Assembly (NCBI GenBank): GCA_038065335.1
Contig: JBBTRD010000013.1
Span: 1 to 42,269, forward strand
Direction of reading: 5' to 3'
From: 2-01-FULL-41-21 sp038065335
GTDB taxonomy: Bacteria > Patescibacteriota > Minisyncoccia > 2-02-FULL-40-12 > GWA2-44-9
Length of the DNA stretch: 42,269 nt
Every line of letters begins with the position of its first letter. The first letter of the stretch is position 1. The notes under the pieces are model-generated. The model was given only the letters and a program-made list of their open reading frames with translations. It was not told the DNA's origin and searched no databases. The position numbers were made by a program, and so were the translations under genes. Of this stretch, positions 15,691 through 23,295 are shown piece by piece.

Positions 15691-15774
15691 GGGCGAGTGG
15701 CGAAACTGGCAACCGCATACGCTTCAGGTGCGTACGACCGCAAGGTTTTGGGGGTTCAACTCCCCCCTCGCCCA
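15691..15774 (+). tRNA. tRNA-Leu (anticodon CAG)
   Basis: Acceptor arm GGGCGAG pairs with CTCGCCC. The anticodon stem-loop is TACGC-TTCAGGT-GCGTA with anticodon CAG. It has a class II variable arm (CGACCGCAAGGTTTTG) and T-arm GGGGGTTCAACTCCCCC. The CCA end is not encoded, unlike in tRNA-Ser(GGA) at 4062. Confidence 0.95.
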
Positions 15775-15814
15775 CAAAAATAGCTGAATAAATTCTCTAA
15801 CTACTTTATCTTAA

Positions 15815-15870
15815 AAATTAAATCTAAAAAATAAAATATTTTATATTTTAGATTTGAGATTTTAGATATT
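15815..15870. repeat. AT-rich inverted repeat before the RNase J gene
   Basis: AAATCTAAAAAATAAAATAT faces ATATTTTAGATTT, giving an AT-rich hairpin that ends a few bases before the RNase J start codon. Confidence 0.65.
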
Positions 15871-15875
15871 CAAGC

Positions 15876-17711
15876 ATGACAGCGGAAGAAACAATAAAAG
15901 ACGATCGTAAATATGCCACCCGCGCGCCTCGTCGTCCGCGTTTTGGCGACCGACACCGTTCAAAGCCGGTCGTTCGCCAGATTAAAGTGCTCCGCCGCGA
16001 CAATGAGGGCAGTGTTGAAGATCACGCCCGCGCCGGTGCCACGGCCGGTCTCAAGATTATTCACTTTGGCGGATTGGGTGAAATCGGAAAAAACAATATG
16101 GTCGCCATTCAGTATAATGATGAAATAATTCTCATCGATGGCGGTCTGGGATTCCCTCGTCAAAATATGCCCGGTATCGATTTTTCAATTCCAAACGTCG
16201 GTTACCTAGCCGGCAAAGAACACATGATTCAGGCTTGGTTCTTTTCCCACGGCCATCTAGACCACATCGGCGCCGTGCCCTTTATTATAAATAAGGTTGG
16301 TGACCCCGATATTTATGCCGCCCCTCTAACCAAAGCGCTTCTCTTGAAACGCATGGAAGAGTTTAAAGACCGCAAACCCCTTGCCATCGAAGAATTCAAA
16401 GCGGGCGATGAGGTTAGCGCCGGCAAATACTTTAAAGTCAAAGCTCACCGCATCAGCCATTCAATTCCCGATGATTTGCTATTTGAAATTAAGACGCCAG
16501 TCGGAACCATTGTTCACACTTATGACTATAAGATGGATCGAGACCCGGTCAATGATCAGCCCGCCAATCTTGAAGAATTAAAAGCCGTCGGCGACAAGGG
16601 CGTGCTCTTGTTTATGGGCGACTCCACCGGCGCCGAGAAAGACGGTCATTCTCTTTCTGAAAGCGCCGTCACTCACGACCTTGAGAAATTAATGTCTGAC
16701 GCCACGGGCTTAACCATCATCGGTTGTTTCGCGTCGGCTCTCAATCGCGTCCAGCAAATCATCACTCTGGCGGAAAAATTGGGCAAGAAAGTCGTCTTCG
16801 ACGGCTATTCCATGAAAAACAATGTTGAAATTGCCAAGCATCTTGGTTATATAAAAATCCAGCGCGGGACCCAAATTTCGCTTGAAGAAGTGGCCAACTG
16901 TCCTCGAGAAAAATTGATCGCGATCGTTACAGGCGCCCAAGGCGAAAGCAATGCCGCCTTAATGCGGATCGCCAATGGCGAACACCGTTTTATTCATCCG
17001 ATTGCCAATGACACTTACATTTTTTCGTCGTCAATCATTCCCGGCAACGAGTCCGAAATTCAATTCGTGAAAGATCAGCTTTATCGCAACGGCTCCAAAG
17101 TCTTCAATTATCAAATGCTCGATGTCCACGCCTCCGGTCACGGCGACAGAGAAGACATCCGGGAACTCCTTAAAATCATCCGTCCTAAATTCTTAATGCC
17201 GGTTCATGGCCAGTACTCGATGATGGTTAATCATGGCCAAATCGCCCAAGAAGAAGGCATCCCCAAAGATAACATCATTATCGCCGATAACGGCAATATC
17301 ACCCACATTGAAGCCGACCGCTGGTGGCTCGACAAAGAACACGCCCCATCCGATCCGGTTTACGTTGACGGTTTGGGTATCGGCGACATTGGCAACGTCG
17401 TTCTGCGTGATCGTCAAATGCTTTCTGAAGACGGGTTCTTGGTTGTTGTCGTCAAAATTGACCGCCAGACGGGCAAAGTCAACGGCAGTCCCGATATTAT
17501 TTCACGCGGTTTTATTTACTTGAAGGACAATAAGGACCTCCTCATGCAAATGCGTAAAAAAGTCCGTTTCATCGTGGACAATAACACTGCCCACGGCAAA
17601 GACATCAACGGCACATACTTAAAAGATGAGCTCCGCAACCAAATCGGTCTCTTTCTCTTCCAAAAAACCGAACGCCGGCCCATGATTCTGCCGGTTTTAA
17701 TCGAGGTGTAA
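15876..17711 (+). CDS. rnj: Ribonuclease J (metallo-beta-lactamase/beta-CASP)
   Basis: RNase J is a 5'-to-3' exonuclease and endonuclease in mRNA decay and rRNA maturation. A basic N-terminal extension of about 55 residues precedes LKIIHFGGLGEIGKNNM. The zinc site FSHGHLDHIGAVPFI, the beta-CASP segments (GDSTGAEKDGHS, IVTGAQGESNAAL) and the closing KFLMPVHGQYSMMVNH are all present. The C-terminal domain is complete (611 residues). The basic extension may bind RNA. No ribosome binding site is visible; an AT-rich palindrome lies immediately upstream. Confidence 0.95.
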   Translation: MTAEETIKDDRKYATRAPRRPRFGDRHRSKPVVRQIKVLRRDNEGSVEDHARAGATAGLKIIHFGGLGEIGKNNMVAIQYNDEIILIDGGLGFPRQNMPGIDFSIPNVGYLAGKEHMIQAWFFSHGHLDHIGAVPFIINKVGDPDIYAAPLTKALLLKRMEEFKDRKPLAIEEFKAGDEVSAGKYFKVKAHRISHSIPDDLLFEIKTPVGTIVHTYDYKMDRDPVNDQPANLEELKAVGDKGVLLFMGDSTGAEKDGHSLSESAVTHDLEKLMSDATGLTIIGCFASALNRVQQIITLAEKLGKKVVFDGYSMKNNVEIAKHLGYIKIQRGTQISLEEVANCPREKLIAIVTGAQGESNAALMRIANGEHRFIHPIANDTYIFSSSIIPGNESEIQFVKDQLYRNGSKVFNYQMLDVHASGHGDREDIRELLKIIRPKFLMPVHGQYSMMVNHGQIAQEEGIPKDNIIIADNGNITHIEADRWWLDKEHAPSDPVYVDGLGIGDIGNVVLRDRQMLSEDGFLVVVVKIDRQTGKVNGSPDIISRGFIYLKDNKDLLMQMRKKVRFIVDNNTAHGKDINGTYLKDELRNQIGLFLFQKTERRPMILPVLIEV

Positions 17712-17763
17712 TCGCTCGCCATATCCCCTCCATCACTAACGCTGCGCGGATTACCATCCGGTC

Positions 17764-17804
17764 GCCTCATTTAACGCAAAAAAGTGAGGCTCGTGTTGTT
17801 TTTC
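17764..17804 (+). terminator. Probable intrinsic terminator after the RNase J gene
   Basis: GCCTCA (17764-17769) and TGAGGC (17785-17790) form a stem with a 15-nt loop, followed by TCGTGTTGTTTTT. Confidence 0.55.
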
Positions 17805-17819
17805 TAACAATCTGCACGA

Positions 17820-18032
17820 TTGGTTAGTATTTCAGGAGTGAATTCGATATTTTCCTGGGCACCGATTCCGAGGATGTCGGGCTTAGGCTTTCCCGAAGGG
17901 AAAACCACATGGCCCGACAGGAGACCTCGGGCGGTCAGAGAAAATGAGAATAAACGACTAGAAATACTCCAAGAGGAAGCTGTTAGAAAAACAGTACGAG
18001 CTGAACTTGTTAAATATAAAATAAAACGATAA
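17820..18032 (+). CDS. Small ORF of unknown function upstream of trpS (possible remnant)
   Basis: The frame encodes up to 70 residues with a charged, probably helical C-terminal half that includes RENENKRLEILQEEAVRK. The start is unclear: a TTG at 17820 or a GTG at 17838. It ends ten bases before trpS. A broken relative of the C-terminal part lies at 1-102, so this is a dispersed sequence family. Either a small gene or the surviving tail of a larger one is possible. I do not recognise it. Confidence 0.35.
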   Translation: MVSISGVNSIFSWAPIPRMSGLGFPEGKTTWPDRRPRAVRENENKRLEILQEEAVRKTVRAELVKYKIKR

Positions 18033-18041
18033 GATAATGTC

Positions 18042-19046
18042 ATGGAAAAGAAAACACTTTTGACCGGGGACAGACCAACGGGGCCACTGCATCTTGGGCA
18101 TTATTTTGGCTCGTTGCAAAATCGGGTGGCAATGCAAAATGATTTTGATTCATACATCATGGTCGCCGATGTCCAGGCGCTGACCGACAATTTTCATCAG
18201 CCAGAAATGGTCCGGGAAAATGTTTTGGAAGTAGCCATGGACAATATCGCCGCCGGCGTTGACCCAAAAAAATCTACTCTTTTTATCCAAAGCCAAATCC
18301 CTCAAATTGCCGAATTGACGGTTTTTTATTCCAATCTCGTTACCATTAACACTCTTAAGCGCAATCCGACCGTCAAAGCCGAAATTGCCGAGAAAAAGGA
18401 ATTATTCGGCCAGGATGGCGAAAGCGTTACCTATGGCTTCTTGGGTTATCCTGTCAGCCAAGCCGCCGATATTACTATCGTCCGCGCCCATATCGTCCCC
18501 GTGGGCGAAGATCAATTACCCATGATTGAACAGGCTCGGGAAATTGTCGAGCGTTTCCACCGGATGTATCAGTGTGATATTTTCCCCCTCCCGCAAGCCA
18601 AACTCTCGGACAGCCCTCGCATCATCGGCCTCGACGGTTCGGGTAAAATGTCTAAGTCGCTTAATAATGCCGTCTACCTCAAGGATAACCCCGAAACAAC
18701 CATTGAAAAAATAAAGGGCGCCAAGACCGATTCTAGCACCACGATTGAATTCAATCCGAAGGAGCGACCCGAAATTTCCAATCTGGTGCTAATTTATGCT
18801 CTGATTCATAATCAAAACCCCAAAGACGCCGCTTCCGAACTGAAGCATAATACTTACAGCGAATTCAAACTTAAACTGGCCCAAGATTTAAACCGCCATC
18901 TCGCGCCGTTTCGGGCTAAACGCTTGGAACTCGAGGCCAAGCCCCATTACGTCAAAGAAATTCTCGACATGGGTCGAGTCAAGGTTCTCGAAAAAGCCGA
19001 AGAAACCATGAAACTTGTTAGAGAAGCCATGAAGATTAATTATTAG
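18042..19046 (+). CDS. trpS: Tryptophanyl-tRNA synthetase
   Basis: This class I synthetase charges tRNA-Trp. The HIGH-type motif is in GDRPTGPLHLGHYFG at the N-terminus and the KMSKS motif is in DGSGKMSKSLNNAVYL. Other family features are VADVQALTDNF and VPVGEDQLPMIEQAREIVERFH. The 334-residue length is normal. The gene is transcribed in the same direction as RNase J but separated from it by a terminator and the small ORF. There is no recognisable ribosome binding site. Confidence 0.96.
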   Translation: MEKKTLLTGDRPTGPLHLGHYFGSLQNRVAMQNDFDSYIMVADVQALTDNFHQPEMVRENVLEVAMDNIAAGVDPKKSTLFIQSQIPQIAELTVFYSNLVTINTLKRNPTVKAEIAEKKELFGQDGESVTYGFLGYPVSQAADITIVRAHIVPVGEDQLPMIEQAREIVERFHRMYQCDIFPLPQAKLSDSPRIIGLDGSGKMSKSLNNAVYLKDNPETTIEKIKGAKTDSSTTIEFNPKERPEISNLVLIYALIHNQNPKDAASELKHNTYSEFKLKLAQDLNRHLAPFRAKRLELEAKPHYVKEILDMGRVKVLEKAEETMKLVREAMKINY

Positions 19047-19114
19047 CGACGAGCTTGTCGAAATACTAGTTCTTTGTAGAAAATCGAGACAATACGCATA
19101 ATTAACATATGTAA

Positions 19115-19156
19115 CTTTAAAATAAGCTCGTACGAAACAATTATAAAGTAAAGTAT
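19115..19156. repeat. Degenerate palindrome at the 3' border of PaaX/Cas2-like gene 1
   Basis: CTTTAAAATAAGCTCGTACG...ATTATAAAGTAAAGTATT resembles the 44-bp palindrome at 19683-19726, sharing the CTCGTACGA centre and the ATAAAGTA...GTATT end. It includes the stop codon of the gene. Confidence 0.6.
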
Positions 19157-19677
19157 TTTATTAATTCTAATTTTTTAAACCCGACATCCTCAGCAGTAAT
19201 AATATCAACGTAATCTGAAATATCCAATTGCTCACAAATATCTCCAATTTCTTCGTGACAAGGATAAGGTAAAACGAAAACACTTTTTTGTAACATAAAA
19301 AACCCTAAATTTTTTAATTTTTTTCGAAATTTTATTCTTGCTAAATGTAACTCTTGAGGAATATCAAAAATTACTAATCGCCATTTTTTGTCCCATATTA
19401 GATAACGTCTTGGAAAATACCTACTAATAGCTCCTCGGGCCCATACAGATCCGTTTTGAGTAAGTTTAAATCGGCCCGGACTAACGTCTTTAAGCAGGCC
19501 TCGATATTTCAAGTTATAGACATTCTGATAAATCACATCTGGATCAATTCCGGCCATTCTTAAATCTTTATAATGCCAAGATTCACGAGCAAACATCTTA
19601 AATGGAGTATTTTTAAGATCTAAAGCTTCTAAAAAAGTGATAATAAATTTTTTAGATTTGTTAAGTTTGTTACCCAT
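19141..19677 (-). CDS. PaaX/Cas2-like protein 1
   Basis: The 178-residue protein has an N-terminal winged-helix-like half (YKDLRMAGIDPDVIYQNVYNLKYRGLLKDV) and a C-terminal half with WDKKWRLVIFDIPQELHLAR, LGFFMLQKSVFVLPYPC and DYVDIITAEDVGF. This combination matches the PaaX-type regulator layout, whose C-terminal domain has the Cas2 ferredoxin-like fold. Homologues are often mislabelled as Cas2; no CRISPR array or cas1 is present here. A perfect 44-bp palindrome covers the region just upstream of its ATG, fitting an autoregulatory operator, and a degenerate copy lies at the 3' border. It is AT-richer than its neighbours. Confidence 0.75.
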   Translation of the reverse strand: MGNKLNKSKKFIITFLEALDLKNTPFKMFARESWHYKDLRMAGIDPDVIYQNVYNLKYRGLLKDVSPGRFKLTQNGSVWARGAISRYFPRRYLIWDKKWRLVIFDIPQELHLARIKFRKKLKNLGFFMLQKSVFVLPYPCHEEIGDICEQLDISDYVDIITAEDVGFKKLELIKYFTL

Positions 19678-19682
19678 ACATA

Positions 19683-19726
19683 TAATACTTTATTATAGAC
19701 TCGTACGAGTCTATAATAAAGTATTA
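19683..19726. repeat. Perfect 44-bp palindrome upstream of PaaX/Cas2-like gene 1
   Basis: Twenty-two consecutive base pairs are complementary about the centre CGTACG, with no mismatch. Each arm reads TAATACTTTATTATAGACTC plus GT. It begins six bases from the ATG and contains TATAAT-like words, so a bound protein would block the promoter. Confidence 0.95.
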
Positions 19727-19782
19727 GTTTTTATTAATCAAGTTGATAAGTTCGGATGATATTATTAATTACAAAAAGAATG

Positions 19783-20556
19783 CTATCCTAAAAGATATTC
19801 AATTGCGTTCTTAGTATTTTGGACTGACTCAACCTTAAAACAAGCTACACCAGACTCAAGGACAGGATAGTCATTTCCTTCCGATTCGAGAGCATCGCCA
19901 AAAAAGATAATGTCTTCTTTTAAAACATCAAGGTGTTTTATAATCTGTTCGATTCCGAATTCTTTATCAATTCCTTTTTTAGTCACATCAATTGAAGTGA
20001 GTCCAGCCACCTTAGCTTCCATGTCGGGCAGATAACTATTGAGTCTTGCAACAAGCTTCAAGCGTTTATCATTTTCTTCTTCCGCCCACTTTTCTTTTTC
20101 TTCTAATGGCGCCTGTTGGCCCAAAGCCGAAAAAGTAATCTGGCTGCCTCGATCTTCAATAAGCTCTCCGTAAATCTTTGCGGGTTGAATATAATCAATG
20201 TCTTTGAAGGTCTTCTCAAAAGCTTTGAATATCTTCCTCTTTTGCTCATCCGTTAATTTTTGAGAATAAACTTGCTCCCAACTATTATTTTTATATTCAT
20301 AAAAAGAACCCCCATCCAGGGGAAGTAAAGATAAGTTACCATTTTTGAAGATACTATCGGGTAGTTGAGAAGCCATCTGTCTAAAGCTGGCCCCACCAAT
20401 AATGGCCACTTTTTTATTGGCCAACAATCGAGCCAGAAGCACGCCCATTTCCGAATCAATTTTAACTTTGCTCTCCGCCAACGTCCCATCCAAATCAAAA
20501 ACAAAAACACTTTTGCCTTTCGGAATTTCCTGAACTGTATTTATAAGATTATTCAT
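19783..20556 (-). CDS. HAD-superfamily hydrolase, phosphomannomutase (PMM)-like
   Basis: The 257-residue protein starts with motif I FDLDGTLAESK, has VAIIGGASFRQM in motif II position, a cap region, and ends with DVTKKGID and motif IV FFGDALESEGNDYPVLE. The GD...EGND arrangement and the overall order resemble eukaryote-type phosphomannomutases and related HAD-IIB phosphatases. It may convert mannose-6-P to mannose-1-P or hydrolyse a sugar phosphate; the sequence alone cannot decide. It diverges from ychF with a 43-bp gap. There is no obvious ribosome binding site. Confidence 0.82.
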   Translation of the reverse strand: MNNLINTVQEIPKGKSVFVFDLDGTLAESKVKIDSEMGVLLARLLANKKVAIIGGASFRQMASQLPDSIFKNGNLSLLPLDGGSFYEYKNNSWEQVYSQKLTDEQKRKIFKAFEKTFKDIDYIQPAKIYGELIEDRGSQITFSALGQQAPLEEKEKWAEEENDKRLKLVARLNSYLPDMEAKVAGLTSIDVTKKGIDKEFGIEQIIKHLDVLKEDIIFFGDALESEGNDYPVLESGVACFKVESVQNTKNAIEYLLG

Positions 20557-20599
20557 GCATGTTTGTTTTCAGGCCTATTTTATCGTATCATAAATCACT

Positions 20600-21607
20600 A
20601 TGTTATCAATCGGAATTGTCGGTCTGCCAAATGTGGGGAAAAGCACCTTATTCAAGGCGCTGACCAATAAGCAGGTGGATATTCAAAATTATCCTTTTAC
20701 GACCATTGACCCGAATGTGGGCGTGGTGGCCGTGCCCGATGAACGAGTTGACGCGCTTTCGGATTTTTCTCACTCAAAAAAGAAACTCTATACCACTATC
20801 GAATTTATTGATATTGCCGGTCTGATTAAAGGGGCATCGCAAGGCGAAGGATTGGGAAATAAGTTCTTAGCCAACATCCGCGAGGTGGATGCGATCGCCC
20901 ATGTCGTTCGAGTTTTTCCCGCCGGAGGCGGGTCCGCCTCCGGCGGAGATGTTGTACACGTCCACAGTACCATTGATCCCGTTAATGATATTGAAGTTAT
21001 AAAGACCGAACTTGAATTGGCGGATTTACAAACCAAAGAAAAGAGAGAGAAGAAAGACCCCGCAAAATCGTCTGCTGGCGATCGCGGGGCAAGCTTGCCT
21101 GCCTTAGATTTATTAGCCGATAAGAAAATCATCTATGTTTTTAATGCATCAGAAGCTCAATTGGCCGCCAATTGGCAACCTGATGCAAAATTATTAGACA
21201 CAATTAAGGACAGCGACTACGTAGTTCTTTCTACTCCGTTAGAATTATTGCTTTCTGAAACCACCCCCGAAGAGAAAACGGAATACCTAACCGGATTCAA
21301 TATAAAAGAGAGCGGTCTAGATGTTCTAATTAAAAAAGGTTACCACACGCTTGGTTTACTCACTTTTCTGACTACGGGTGAAGACGAAAGTCGGGCCTGG
21401 ACCGCTCATCAAGGTGATCTAATCCCAAAAGCTTCCCGCGCCATTCACACCGATTTTGAAAAACTTTTCATCAAGGCCGAAGTCATTAATTGGAAAACTC
21501 TTCTTGAAGCCGGTAGCCATGCCAACGCCCGCACTCATGGCCTTATCAAAATCGTCGGCCGAGATTACACCATTCAAGAAGGCGATGTCGTTGAAATACG
21601 AATCTAA
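20600..21607 (+). CDS. ychF: Redox-regulated ATPase/GTPase YchF (Obg family)
   Basis: YchF is a ribosome-associated P-loop NTPase that prefers ATP. The P-loop GLPNVGKSTLF, the switch region YPFTTIDPNVG, IEFIDIAGLIKGAS and the altered G4 motif NASE are present. A C-terminal TGS-like domain ends in GLIKIVGRDYTIQEGDVVEI. Between VVRVF and DVVHVHSTIDP there is an insert, PAGGGSASGG, encoded by an exact GC-rich palindrome (20919-20946). Most homologues have only a few acidic residues here. Confidence 0.95.
   Translation: MLSIGIVGLPNVGKSTLFKALTNKQVDIQNYPFTTIDPNVGVVAVPDERVDALSDFSHSKKKLYTTIEFIDIAGLIKGASQGEGLGNKFLANIREVDAIAHVVRVFPAGGGSASGGDVVHVHSTIDPVNDIEVIKTELELADLQTKEKREKKDPAKSSAGDRGASLPALDLLADKKIIYVFNASEAQLAANWQPDAKLLDTIKDSDYVVLSTPLELLLSETTPEEKTEYLTGFNIKESGLDVLIKKGYHTLGLLTFLTTGEDESRAWTAHQGDLIPKASRAIHTDFEKLFIKAEVINWKTLLEAGSHANARTHGLIKIVGRDYTIQEGDVVEIRI
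20919..20946. repeat. Palindromic insert inside ychF
   Basis: Two perfect 13-bp arms, CCGCCGGAGGCGG and CCGCCTCCGGCGG, are separated by two bases. In frame it encodes GGGSASGG. A related sequence, GGATCCGCCTCTGGCGG, lies in rpoC (29265-29281, opposite strand). Confidence 0.9.
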
Positions 21608-21609
21608 AA

Positions 21610-21666
21610 CCCCGCCGTTGAAAAGGGTCGCTTCGCGGTTTAAGTTAATCCTTTTCAACGGCGGGG
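21610..21666. repeat. Hairpin after ychF with CCCCGCCGTTG ends
   Basis: CCCCGCCGTTGAAAAGG (21610-21626) pairs perfectly with CCTTTTCAACGGCGGGG (21650-21666) around a 23-base loop. The end sequence CCCCGCCGTTG recurs in the inverted repeat at 22382-22504. It may also stop transcription. Confidence 0.8.
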
Positions 21667-21670
21667 AAAA

Positions 21671-21709
21671 CAAAAGGGCTCCGCGACAGCGGGACGCGGA
21701 GTCCTTTTG
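21671..21709. terminator. Bidirectional terminator between ychF and the YdcF-like gene
   Basis: CAAAAGGGCTCCGCG (21671-21685) pairs with CGCGGAGTCCTTTTG (21695-21709) with one mismatch. Both strands run into T-rich tails, so it can serve both convergent genes. Confidence 0.8.
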
Positions 21710-21718
21710 TTGCGGAGC

Positions 21719-22303
21719 CTAAATCTCATATGAGCGACGGATTCTTCGCCGTCGTTCCCTCTCGGCCAGACCAAGCCACGGATACTTGATTGCCAGCCAA
21801 GTCATGATGGTGGTCTTGAGCTCGCGAACTGGATCGGCGCGTTCCCAACTCACTGTCTCGATAGTGATACTGTCAACATTCTCGACAAGATCGCGCATGA
21901 AGTGTCGCGACAACAGGATGACCTTGAGTGCCCGCTGGGCTTCACAAAAAATCGTAATCTTGAAATTCCCGCCGGGAACGTTGTGGAAGAACCCCACGGT
22001 CCGGATTTTCTCCGCGGCCAATCTGATGTTGTCGTATGTGGTGTACGAGTCAATCTGGATCCAATGGCTCTGATGCCACCCCTGAAGCCCCTCTGGTTGG
22101 ACCATCAAGTAATTATACATGACTTGGGCCTCTGATTTTCCGGGAAAAGACTTTTTCTGTGTTTCACCTCCACAGAAAATGACTTGCCCGACACGATTGA
22201 CTCGCAGAAAGTTCCTTACCCGATCGACGTAGACCGCAAGTGGTGAATCGATATTGCACCCATAGCCACAGACTACAACGACGTGTTGTTTCTTTTCTGA
22301 CAC
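21719..22303 (-). CDS. DUF218/YdcF-like protein
   Basis: The 194-residue protein has the pattern of the DUF218 (YdcF/SanA/ElyC) family: VVVVCGYGCNIDSPLAVYVDR at the N-terminus, QVIFCGGETQKKSFPGKSEA in the middle, then IDSYTTYDNIRLAAEKI. Family members are linked to envelope functions, but no precise reaction is established. There is no N-terminal membrane anchor. The start is GTG 22303, with AGGTGA at suitable spacing. It has its own promoter (TTTACA-17-TATCGT) and terminator, and its codon use is GC-richer than its neighbours. Confidence 0.78.
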   Translation of the reverse strand: MSEKKQHVVVVCGYGCNIDSPLAVYVDRVRNFLRVNRVGQVIFCGGETQKKSFPGKSEAQVMYNYLMVQPEGLQGWHQSHWIQIDSYTTYDNIRLAAEKIRTVGFFHNVPGGNFKITIFCEAQRALKVILLSRHFMRDLVENVDSITIETVSWERADPVRELKTTIMTWLAIKYPWLGLAERERRRRIRRSYEI

Positions 22304-22346
22304 CTGTCACCTGCCTTGTTTGAAAAGAACCGAAATGGCTAACTGA

Positions 22347-22375
22347 ACGATACCACGTTTTACTTTTTTTGTAAA
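22347..22375 (-). promoter_or_regulatory. Promoter of the YdcF-like gene
   Basis: On the minus strand TTTACA (22370-22375) and TATCGT (22347-22352) are 17 bp apart, about 45 bp before the GTG start. Confidence 0.65.
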
Positions 22376-22381
22376 TAGTTG

Positions 22382-22504
22382 ACCCCGCCGTTGGGAAACT
22401 GCGTGATTTTTTAAATTTAAATCAATTTTAATTATTAAGACATACAAAAAATACTGGATACCTCTATGAGTTTTCCAGAAAACTCAGTTTCCCAACGGCG
22501 GGGT
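22382..22504. repeat. Long inverted repeat before the rpsF promoter
   Basis: ACCCCGCCGTTGGGAAACTG (22382-22401) pairs perfectly with the right arm at 22485-22504. The AT-rich interior contains a second hairpin (GAGTTTTC/GAAAACTC). The right arm runs into the -35 element of the rpsF promoter. Confidence 0.9.
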
Positions 22505-22532
22505 TGACGAAAAAATCGTTTTTTGATACGAT
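22504..22532 (+). promoter_or_regulatory. Promoter of the rpsF-ssb-rpsR operon
   Basis: TTGACG (22504-22509) and TACGAT (22527-22532) are 17 bp apart. This places the start near 22539 and gives a leader of about 195 nt. Confidence 0.7.
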
Positions 22533-22539
22533 GCGACCA

Positions 22540-22733
22540 GTTGATTTAATACGTTTTATTCGCTCTTCAGGATACCCATTAGTGGGAGGTCTCCTTCCCT
22601 ACCTGTCGGCAATCTAACGGAATACACACTTGTCCCGTTAGAAATAGCCCTAGCGTGGACAATTAATACCTAGGCCTTTGCTGGTATGAGCATTACATAA
22701 TTCTCATACGAGTTCAGTCCTATTTCTTTCGGG
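22540..22733 (+). promoter_or_regulatory. Structured leader of rpsF, possible S6:S18 autoregulatory site
   Basis: The leader can form several hairpins: ACCCATTAGTGGG, TCTAACGG...CCCGTTAGA (about 22612-22643) and CCCTAG...CTAGG. No open reading frame is evident. In other bacteria the S6:S18 complex represses its own operon through a leader structure. Whether this one belongs to that class is inference. Confidence 0.4.
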
Positions 22734-23216
22734 ATGTCTGACGTCCGTAGAAATTATGAGTTGGCGTTTCATATCAATCAGAATCTGGAAGAATCCAGAA
22801 TTATGACGATTGCGAATGAGCTAAAAGACGAGTTGACAAAAGGCGGAGCAACGATTACCTTCACTAAGGAACCGGAGCGCCAGCGTTTGTCATACGAGAT
22901 AAAGCATAATGCCGGCAGTTTTTTTGGTTATATCCAGTTTAATATGCCCGCCGGCGAAGACGATATACAGCACTTGACAGGAGTTGAAGAATATATAAAA
23001 CTCAACAACGACATCCTCCGTTCTTTGATTCTCCGCCTTCCGTCAGATGCCCAAAAGAGTCAGGCTTTGGAACGCCAGATGAAAGCTAGGGAACGCCTCG
23101 AAAAACGCGCCCAGGCCACAACTAAGGCTACCCCGACTGACAAACCATCATCACCATCATCAGCCGATAGAGAGAAGCTAGAAAAGGCGGTTGAAGATAT
23201 TATTGAAAAACTGTAA
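22734..23216 (+). CDS. rpsF: Small ribosomal subunit protein bS6
   Basis: bS6 binds the central domain of 16S rRNA together with bS18. The N-terminal 100 residues show the S6 pattern (NYELAFHINQNLEESRI, LSYEIKHNAGSFFGYIQFNM, LNNDILRSLILRLP). A charged 55-residue C-terminal extension, rich in Ala, Lys, Thr and Ser, follows. This is the first gene of the conserved rpsF-ssb-rpsR operon, here with its own promoter and a long leader. Confidence 0.93.
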   Translation: MSDVRRNYELAFHINQNLEESRIMTIANELKDELTKGGATITFTKEPERQRLSYEIKHNAGSFFGYIQFNMPAGEDDIQHLTGVEEYIKLNNDILRSLILRLPSDAQKSQALERQMKARERLEKRAQATTKATPTDKPSSPSSADREKLEKAVEDIIEKL

Positions 23217-23219
23217 ACA

Positions 23220-23292
23220 AACCTTAGCTTCTTAGCTGATTAGCTTATTAGGAAAACCTAAAAAGCTAGAAAGCTGATAAGCTAGGAAGCTA
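23220..23292. repeat. AT-rich inverted repeat between rpsF and ssb
   Basis: AGCTTCTTAGCTGATTAGCT on the left pairs with AAGCTGATAAGCTAGGAAGC on the right across TTAGGAAAACCTAA. The right end supplies AGGAAG, a possible ribosome binding site for ssb. Confidence 0.75.
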
Positions 23293-23295
23293 TCT

